From contig JBFXAJ010000001.1 of the NCBI GenBank assembly GCA_050184415.1, forward strand, positions 153,118 through 217,117: a stretch of 64,000 nt of DNA. The letters run 5' to 3'. A model generated the notes under the pieces. That model saw only the letters and a list, made by a program, of their open reading frames with translations, searched no databases and was not told where the DNA came from. Origin of the DNA: JADLGL01 sp050184415 (GTDB lineage Bacteria > Pseudomonadota > Alphaproteobacteria > Rhizobiales > Kaistiaceae). Position numbers and translations under genes: made by a program. Positions 58,795 to 64,000 of the stretch are shown here, one piece after another; position 1 is the stretch's first letter, and every line of letters starts with the position of its first letter.

Positions 58795-61224
58795 ATGAAC
58801 GGACGCGACGACGGCGCCGCCTTGCCTATCAGCGCCTATGACGATGTCCCCGACGCCCCGCCGCCGGGCAACGCCGCGCGCGCGCTCCGCCGGCGCAATC
58901 CCGAGTATCTGGAAGGCCTGAACCCGGAACAGCGCCGCGCCGTTGAGGCGACCGAGGGGCCGGTGCTGGTGCTTGCCGGCGCGGGGACCGGGAAGACACG
59001 CGTCCTCACGACGCGTATCGCGCACCTCCTCGCCACGCAGAAGGCGCGGGCGTGGGAGATCCTTGCCGTGACCTTCACCAACAAGGCCGCGCGCGAGATG
59101 AAGGAGCGCATCGGCCATCTCATCGGCGGCACGGTCGAGGGGATGCAGTGGCTCGGGACGTTCCACGCCATCGGCGTGAAGCTGCTGCGCCGGCATGCCG
59201 AGCTGGTGGGGCTGAAGCCGAACTTCACGATCCTCGATCCGGACGACCAGATCCGCCTGATGAAGCAGCTCATCCAGGCGGAGAACATCGACGAGAAGCG
59301 CTGGCCGGCCCGCGCGCTCGCCGGGATGATCGACAACTGGAAGAACCGCGGCTGGACGCCCGCCGATCTGCCGCCGGGCGAGGGTGCCGCATTCGCCAAC
59401 GGGAAAGGCGCGGAGCTCTACGCGGCGTACCAGGCGCGGCTGAAGACCCTCAACGCGGTCGACTTCGGCGATCTCCTGCTGGAGTGCCTGCGCCTGTTCC
59501 GCGAGAACCCGGACGTCCTCAAGGACTACCACAAGCGCTTCCGCTACATGCTGGTGGACGAGTATCAGGACACCAACGTCGCCCAGTATTTGTGGCTGCG
59601 CCTCCTCGCGCAGGGCAGCCGGAACATCTGCTGCGTGGGCGACGACGACCAGTCGATCTATGGCTGGCGCGGCGCGGAGGTCGACAACATCCTCCGCTTC
59701 GAGAAGGATTTTCCGGGCGCCGAAGTGATCCGCCTCGAGCGCAACTACCGTTCGACGAGCCCGATCCTCGCCGCCGCGTCCCACCTCATCTCACACAATG
59801 AGGGGCGGCTCGGGAAGACGCTGTTCACCGAGGCCGTCGATCCGACGGCTCCCAAGGTGAAGCTGGCCTCGGCGTGGGACTCCGAGGAAGAAGCGCGCGC
59901 CATCGGCGAGGAGATCGAGCAGCTTCAGCGGAAGGGCCACAAGCTCAACAATATGGCGATCCTCGTTCGCGCATCGCATCAGATGCGCTCGTTCGAGGAC
60001 CGGTTCATCACGCTCGGCCTTCCGTACCGCGTGATCGGCGGCCCGCGCTTCTATGAGCGGCAGGAGATCCGCGACGCGCTCGCCTATCTTCGCGCCACCG
60101 CGCAGCCGGCCGACGACCTCGCCTTCGAGCGCATCGTGAACGTACCCCGGCGCGGCATCGGCGACACCACGGTGAAACTCCTCCACGACTATGCGCGGCG
60201 GAAGGACATCCCGATGATGATGGCCGCGATGGAGCTCATCGAGACCGAGGAGATCAACGGCCGGACCCGGGCGGCGCTCCGGGACGTCCTTGGCATGTTC
60301 GCGCGTTGGCGCGGCCAGCTCGACCATCTTTCGCATACCGAGCTCGCCGAGCTGATCCTCGAGGAGTCGGGCTACACCGAGATGTGGCAGAACGAGCGCT
60401 CGGCCGATGCGCCGGGGCGCCTCGAAAACCTCAAGGAGCTCGTCCGCTCCATGGAGGATTTCGAGAACCTTGCCGGGTTCCTCGAGCACATTTCGCTCGT
60501 GATGGATGCCGACCGCGACGGGGAGTCCGACGCGGTCTCGATCATGACGCTCCACTCCGCCAAGGGCCTCGAATTTGAGACCGTGTTCCTGCCGGGCTGG
60601 GAGGAGGGACTCTTCCCCAGCCAGCGCTCGCTCGACGAGGGCGGCCGGGCATCGCTCGAGGAGGAACGCCGGCTGGCCTATGTCGGGCTCACGCGGGCCC
60701 GGCGCCGCGCCTTCGTCTGGTTCGCGTCGAACCGGCGGACCCACGGGATGTGGCAGTCGGCGATCCCGTCGCGCTTCATCGAGGAGCTGCCGGAGGACGA
60801 GATCGAGATCGTCGAGCAGGGGCCGTCCTATGGCGGCTATGGCGTCAGCGGCATGGGCGGCGGCTACGGGCCGAGCCGCTTCGACCGCGCCGAGCCGTTC
60901 ACCAACACCTACGAGACGCCGGGCTGGCAGCGCGCGCAGCGCAACCGCGCCGGGCAGGGCGATCTCTTCGGCAGCAGCGGCGGGAGCCGCGGCGGCTCGG
61001 GTCGTGGCGGCCGTTACGACCGGCCCGGCGGACCGCTCGAGATCGAGGGCGAGCTCGTGGCGAAGAGCGTTACGTCAGGGTCGGACTACGCCGTCGGCGA
61101 GCGCGTCTTCCACCAGAAATTCGGCTACGGCTCGGTCGCCGACATCGAGGGCAACAAGCTGACGATCGACTTCGACAAGGCGGGGCGCAAGCGGGTGATC
61201 GACAGCTTCGTCGAGCGGGTTTAG
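58795..61224 (+). CDS. uvrD: UvrD/PcrA-like superfamily I DNA helicase
   Basis: An 809-residue 3'-5' helicase for excision and mismatch repair. Motifs in order: Q-motif L-N-P-E-Q-R-R-A-V (42-50), Walker A A-G-A-G-T-G-K-T-R with Lys67, T-F-T-N-K-A-A-R-E-M, V-D-E-Y-Q-D-T-N (motif II), G-D-D-D-Q-S-I-Y-G-W-R-G-A (III), then the C-terminal V-S-I-M-T-L-H-S-A-K-G-L-E-F and V-G-L-T-R-A-R-R motifs. A Gly/Tyr-rich linker leads to a C-terminal Tudor-like domain. The last 49 bp of shared coding sequence (61166-61214) recur at 61741-61789 beyond hicAB, so the present end (E-R-V) replaced an earlier one (E-R-H). Confidence 0.96.
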   Translation: MNGRDDGAALPISAYDDVPDAPPPGNAARALRRRNPEYLEGLNPEQRRAVEATEGPVLVLAGAGTGKTRVLTTRIAHLLATQKARAWEILAVTFTNKAAREMKERIGHLIGGTVEGMQWLGTFHAIGVKLLRRHAELVGLKPNFTILDPDDQIRLMKQLIQAENIDEKRWPARALAGMIDNWKNRGWTPADLPPGEGAAFANGKGAELYAAYQARLKTLNAVDFGDLLLECLRLFRENPDVLKDYHKRFRYMLVDEYQDTNVAQYLWLRLLAQGSRNICCVGDDDQSIYGWRGAEVDNILRFEKDFPGAEVIRLERNYRSTSPILAAASHLISHNEGRLGKTLFTEAVDPTAPKVKLASAWDSEEEARAIGEEIEQLQRKGHKLNNMAILVRASHQMRSFEDRFITLGLPYRVIGGPRFYERQEIRDALAYLRATAQPADDLAFERIVNVPRRGIGDTTVKLLHDYARRKDIPMMMAAMELIETEEINGRTRAALRDVLGMFARWRGQLDHLSHTELAELILEESGYTEMWQNERSADAPGRLENLKELVRSMEDFENLAGFLEHISLVMDADRDGESDAVSIMTLHSAKGLEFETVFLPGWEEGLFPSQRSLDEGGRASLEEERRLAYVGLTRARRRAFVWFASNRRTHGMWQSAIPSRFIEELPEDEIEIVEQGPSYGGYGVSGMGGGYGPSRFDRAEPFTNTYETPGWQRAQRNRAGQGDLFGSSGGSRGGSGRGGRYDRPGGPLEIEGELVAKSVTSGSDYAVGERVFHQKFGYGSVADIEGNKLTIDFDKAGRKRVIDSFVERV
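61166..61214. repeat. 49-bp direct repeat, copy 1 (inside the uvrD 3' end)
   Basis: This copy covers the codons for F-D-K-A-G-R-K-R-V-I-D-S-F-V-E of uvrD and ends 10 bases before its stop. It is identical over 49 bp to 61741-61789. Together the two copies bracket hicAB. Confidence 0.97.
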
Positions 61225-61230
61225 CGACCG

Positions 61231-61425
61231 GTGCTCAAGAGCAGCAGGGACATCTGCGCCCGACTTGAGCGCGAGGGCTGGATGCTGGATCGGGTTCGCG
61301 GCTCGCATCGCGTGTTCAAGCAGCCGGGAACAGGAGCCACCATAGTCGTTCCACATCCCCGCAAGGATTTGGGTCCTGGTCTTGTTCGCGCTATCTACAG
61401 AGACGCGGGTTGGGAGAAGGACTGA
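61231..61425 (+). CDS. hicA: HicA-type mRNA interferase toxin
   Basis: A 64-residue toxin with the dsRBD-like HicA fold. The catalytic histidine is His26 in R-G-S-H-R-V-F-K, and the K-S-S-R-D-I-C-A-R-L-E-R-E-G-W start and V-P-H-P-R-K-D-L segment are family marks. HicA cleaves mRNA and tmRNA when free of HicB. The GTG start at 61231 is six bases after the current uvrD stop, so the toxin may be read from the uvrD transcript. It ends two bases before hicB. Confidence 0.9.
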   Translation: MLKSSRDICARLEREGWMLDRVRGSHRVFKQPGTGATIVVPHPRKDLGPGLVRAIYRDAGWEKD

Positions 61426-61427
61426 GC

Positions 61428-61715
61428 ATGGCGCATTATGTAGCCATTGTTGAGGATGCTGGGCCAAGCGCCGCCGTCGGTGTTTGGTTTCCCGACCTGC
61501 CTGGATGCTTCTCCGCTGGCGACACTGTCGATGAGGCGCTGCGGAATGCCCCGGAGGCGATCATCGCCTACGCGGAGGCCCTCGCCGCCACCGGGAAGGT
61601 CTTGCCCTCTCCGCGCCGCTTGATGGCAATCAAGGCCGATCCGCTATGGTCTGCTGAGTTAACGGACCACCTTGTCGCGTTGGTCGAAGCGCCCTTGACG
61701 CAACACGCCGCGTAG
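61428..61715 (+). CDS. hicB: HicB-type antitoxin
   Basis: A 95-residue antitoxin with the partial RNase H fold: A-H-Y-V-A-I-V-E-D-A, then V-W-F-P-D-L-P-G-C-F-S-A-G-D-T-V-D-E-A and N-A-P-E-A-I-I-A-Y-A-E-A. HicB binds and blocks HicA. A clear C-terminal DNA-binding domain is not obvious; the last 25 residues are unusual. The ATG at 61428 has AAGGA upstream and fits the family start better than a start 18 bases upstream. Confidence 0.88.
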   Translation: MAHYVAIVEDAGPSAAVGVWFPDLPGCFSAGDTVDEALRNAPEAIIAYAEALAATGKVLPSPRRLMAIKADPLWSAELTDHLVALVEAPLTQHAA

Positions 61716-61740
61716 GAAGAGGCAGGAGAAGGCCCTCCCT

Positions 61741-61789
61741 TCGACTTCGACAAGGCGGGGCGCAAGCGGGTGATCGACAGCTTCGTCGA
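61741..61789. repeat. 49-bp direct repeat, copy 2 (displaced uvrD 3' end)
   Basis: Identical to 61166-61214. Its reading frame continues to a TGA at 61797-61799, giving a C terminus of D-S-F-V-E-R-H. The next gene starts one base later at 61801. This is best read as the original uvrD end, cut off from the gene by the hicAB insertion. Confidence 0.95.
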
Positions 61790-61800
61790 AAGGCACTGAA

Positions 61801-62220
61801 ATGCTGTGCGAACTGCTCGTCGTGGGCTGGCTCTCGCTCGCTGTCCCGATCGGCTACGTCGCCGCTCCGGTGACGTTCGAGGACATCGCGCCGGTCGCGG
61901 GACCGCCGGGAACGCCGCCGGTCCGGGTGTGGAACACGACGCTGTCGGCCGAGGCCGGCCCCGCGATCAACGTGACCGTTTTTGGCGGCTTGCCGCCCTA
62001 TCCCGGCGGGCCGATGGTCGTTGCCGAGCGGGCGACGGTCGATACCCCGACGGGCGCCGTCGACGCGGTCCGGACCAAGATGTTCATGGGGATCGAGCAG
62101 GACGTGGTCGTCGCGTACCCCACCAATCCCGCCGGCGTCGGTTCCGCGATGGTCGTGGTCCACGACCTCCCGCTCGCCGAGGCGCTGCCGCTCCTCGCGG
62201 GTGCGCTGAGGCCGTGCTGA
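61801..62220 (+). CDS. Hypothetical protein
   Basis: A 139-residue protein with a hydrophobic N terminus (about residues 4-22), a possible signal sequence or anchor, then a beta-rich domain with several prolines and one C-terminal cysteine. I do not recognise the family. Its ATG is one base after the stop of the displaced uvrD end, so it was probably coupled to uvrD translation before hicAB arrived. It now depends on read-through of the module or on its own promoter. Confidence 0.5.
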   Translation: MLCELLVVGWLSLAVPIGYVAAPVTFEDIAPVAGPPGTPPVRVWNTTLSAEAGPAINVTVFGGLPPYPGGPMVVAERATVDTPTGAVDAVRTKMFMGIEQDVVVAYPTNPAGVGSAMVVVHDLPLAEALPLLAGALRPC

Positions 62221-62239
62221 ACGGGCAGCGCCCGGCGGG

Positions 62240-62509
62240 CTAGGCCTTCACCTTCGTCTTCGCGGGCGCCTTCTTCTTCGCCGGCGCCTTCGGCAGATCC
62301 TCGGGGGCGATCGAGGCAGATTCGACGACCTTCTTCGCGCGCGTCTTCTTCGGGGCCGCGGCCTCCGGCGTAGTCATCGCGGGAGCTGCGCCGGCTTCCC
62401 GAAGGGCCTGGAGCCAGTGTTCCTCGGCCTGGCCGTCGGGCCGGCCAGCAGCCTCCCAGATGGCGTAGGCGCGGGTCCGGATCATCATCTCGGTGTTTTC
62501 GGTCGACAT
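62240..62509 (-). CDS. DUF2934 domain protein
   Basis: An 89-residue protein. The N-terminal half carries DUF2934 (I-R-T-R-A-Y-A-I-W-E-A-A-G-R-P-D-G, then E-E-H-W-L-Q-A), a short helical motif common in Hyphomicrobiales. The C-terminal half is a Lys/Ala/Pro-rich tail of histone-H1-like composition, K-K-K-A-P-A-K-T-K-V-K-A, which could bind nucleic acid. Function is unknown. About 250 bp without a visible feature lie upstream. Confidence 0.8.
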   Translation of the reverse strand: MSTENTEMMIRTRAYAIWEAAGRPDGQAEEHWLQALREAGAAPAMTTPEAAAPKKTRAKKVVESASIAPEDLPKAPAKKKAPAKTKVKA

Positions 62510-62758
62510 CGCTGCAGGCTCCTTCGAAATCGCTTCCGGCTGCCAGGGGGACCAGGACGGATGCTTCGGGCTCGAATCAGAACTTACGCAGCAAGTATTG
62601 TGCCGAATCCCCGTGACACTTCCACGGCGCCCGACGCATGGCGGAACTGCGTCGCGCGACAGGTACTTCGGTATGGTTGATGAGAGGTTAGTGGCACGTC
62701 GGCCCGCGGGCGGCAGTGCCTCGCCGGCGGGCAGCGCGCCGCGCGTCTGGGCGCGGCG

Positions 62759-63844
62759 TCAGCCGAGGATGCGCGCCCGCGTGGTGACCAATTCGCCTTC
62801 CGACAGCTCCGACCAGCCGCGGAGGAGGTCGAGGGCGGCGAAGTAGGAGTCGTGAATTCGCTGGCCGATATCGTCTACTGCCGCTGCCTCGGCGACCTCG
62901 GGAGCGACGCGGGCCATGGCCGCGATGACGTCATCCGGGAAGCGCTCGATCGAGACGGTGTCGACGGTCCGCAGCTCCCGGAGCGCGGTCGCGTTGTTGA
63001 AGTGGAATTCCGAGAGGACGAGCGAATTCTCGCTCCGCGCCGCCGCCGCGATCGCCTCGCGGTCGGCGTCACCGAGTCCGTCCCAGAACGCCTTGCTCAC
63101 GCCGAGCGTGAGCGCCGGCCCGGCCTCGAGAAGGCCGGGATGATAGTAGTGGCTCGCGACACGGTGGAGGCCGAGGCGCATGTCGTCCCACGGCCCGATC
63201 CAGTCGGCGCCGTCGAGGGTGCCATTCTCGAGCGCCGCCACGATCGCCGCCGGCCCTTCATTGCTGACGACGGCGCCGAGCCGGCGCCAGACTTCGCCGC
63301 CGAGCCCAGGCATCCGGAAACGGAGGCCCTCGATGTCGGCGACGCTGGTGAGCGGGCGGCGGAACCAGCCGCCCATCTGCATCCCCGAATTGCCGGCGAG
63401 GAACGGTTTGACGCCGAGGCCGAGCGCGAGCTCATCCCACAGCGCCTGGCCGCCGGCCTGCTCGATCCACGCGGTGTGCTCGATGGCGGTCATGCCGATC
63501 GGCACCGAGGTGAAGAAGTTCATCGCCGGATGGAGGGCGGCGTAGTAATAGTCGGGGCCATAGTAGAAGGTCGCGCGGCCGTCCGCGACGGCGGCGAACT
63601 CGTCCATCGCCGGGACGAACTCTCCGGCGTGGTGGACGGTGATGTTCACCGCAGCATCCGCCGCGAAGAGGTGGCGAAGCCGCTCCGCGATGCGCCGCGC
63701 ACTGAATGCCGGGCCCGTCGTCCCGGGCGGGAACGGCGTCAGGAGCGTGAGCTCGCCGGTCGGCCTCTGTTGCGCGATCGCCGGCGCTGCCAGCGTTGCC
63801 GCTGCGGCTATGCCCGCGCCGCGGATGAACGACCGACGATCCAT
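62759..63844 (-). CDS. TRAP transporter substrate-binding protein (DctP family)
   Basis: A 361-residue periplasmic receptor of a tripartite (TRAP) transporter. The N terminus M-D-R-R-S-F-I-R-G-A-G followed by an Ala-rich run is a twin-arginine (Tat) signal, less usual than Sec for this family. The DctP fold follows; the E-G-L-R-F-R-M-P-G-L-G-G-E-V segment with its conserved Arg, which contacts the substrate carboxylate, is present. Y-Y-Y-G-P-D-Y-Y-Y is a notable aromatic cluster. The start at 63844 has GAGGAGG upstream. No membrane subunits are in the window; they may lie outside it. Confidence 0.9.
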   Translation of the reverse strand: MDRRSFIRGAGIAAAATLAAPAIAQQRPTGELTLLTPFPPGTTGPAFSARRIAERLRHLFAADAAVNITVHHAGEFVPAMDEFAAVADGRATFYYGPDYYYAALHPAMNFFTSVPIGMTAIEHTAWIEQAGGQALWDELALGLGVKPFLAGNSGMQMGGWFRRPLTSVADIEGLRFRMPGLGGEVWRRLGAVVSNEGPAAIVAALENGTLDGADWIGPWDDMRLGLHRVASHYYHPGLLEAGPALTLGVSKAFWDGLGDADREAIAAAARSENSLVLSEFHFNNATALRELRTVDTVSIERFPDDVIAAMARVAPEVAEAAAVDDIGQRIHDSYFAALDLLRGWSELSEGELVTTRARILG

Positions 63845-63908
63845 CAATACCTCCTCTTTGCCGGTGCGCTGCTGGGGGCGCGAAGGCTCGCCAAGGCGCT
63901 GAGCCTCT

Positions 63909-63981
63909 TCACCTCTCCCCGTCGGGGAGAGGTCGCGCCGGCGCGCGCGTAGCAAGCGGCGGTGCGGGTGAGGGGGTTCAT
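63909..63981. repeat. Dispersed palindromic repeat near the window edge
   Basis: CACCTCTCCCCGTCGGGGAG begins a palindrome with a second G-rich arm ending in GTGAGGGGGTT. It is of the same general intergenic type as families 1-3 but a distinct sequence, and lies upstream of the TRAP receptor gene. The final 20 bases hold no feature I can support. Confidence 0.65.
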
Positions 63982-64000
63982 GCCTCGAGGTCGGTCCCCC

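Noticed and set aside
61741..61799. Small independent gene after hicB
   Set aside because: It is the displaced uvrD 3' end, identical to the gene over 49 bp, without its own start.

Overview
This is GC-rich chromosomal DNA (roughly two thirds G+C) from an alphaproteobacterium, most likely Hyphomicrobiales (rhizobia and relatives). The assignment rests on a circularly permuted two-piece tmRNA gene, an alpha-type SspB adaptor gene beside it, the sspB-fumC-DUF4169-RHH gene order, a Hyphomicrobiales-style division and cell-wall (dcw) cluster running from mraZ to ligA, a long-linker FtsZ, and several families of GC-rich dispersed palindromic repeats. No rRNA, tRNA or CRISPR array was found.

Layout. 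1-7.8 kb is a small accessory region of mostly exported proteins: a CPBP membrane protease, two staphylococcal-nuclease-like proteins that have lost a catalytic arginine, a cytochrome c, a pentapeptide-repeat protein, a 5'-truncated PQQ alcohol dehydrogenase with a lanthanide-type Asp-x-Asp motif, a lipoprotein and a ring-cleaving dioxygenase. 8.1-40.1 kb is the dcw region: mraZ, rsmH, ftsL, ftsI, murE, murF, mraY, murD, ftsW, murG, murC, [GATase, hydrolase], murB, [YdhR-like, AT-rich membrane protein, terC], ddl, ftsQ, ftsA, ftsZ, lpxC, bamD, recN, [MFS], ligA; brackets mark genes foreign to the core set. Most neighbours overlap by ATGA or TGATG, which suggests translational coupling. The large breaks at ftsI/murE, murC/GATase and terC/ddl are each filled by a palindromic repeat.

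40-51 kb holds housekeeping and resistance genes: a double PRC-barrel protein, Xaa-Pro aminopeptidase, prmA, a TetR regulator divergent from a DrrAB-type ABC exporter with two matching operators, thyA, and a Bcr/CflA-type exporter divergent from a second TetR gene with its own palindrome. 51.4-54.9 kb carries the trans-translation pair ssrA and sspB, then fumC, a ccdAB toxin-antitoxin module inserted before DUF4169 and an RHH protein. 54.9-64 kb has a 1.2-kb-residue AsmA-like protein, a UvrD/PcrA helicase, a hicAB module, two small proteins and a TRAP substrate-binding protein.

The most notable structure is at the 3' end of uvrD. The hicAB module lies between two identical 49-bp direct repeats, the first being the current uvrD 3' end and the second a displaced, still in-frame old end, so the toxin-antitoxin unit looks like a 575-bp insertion that gave uvrD a new tail. 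Also notable are an in-frame palindromic repeat that lengthens MurG by about 80 residues, and a dispersed repeat whose internal hairpin differs between copies by three compensatory base-pair changes.
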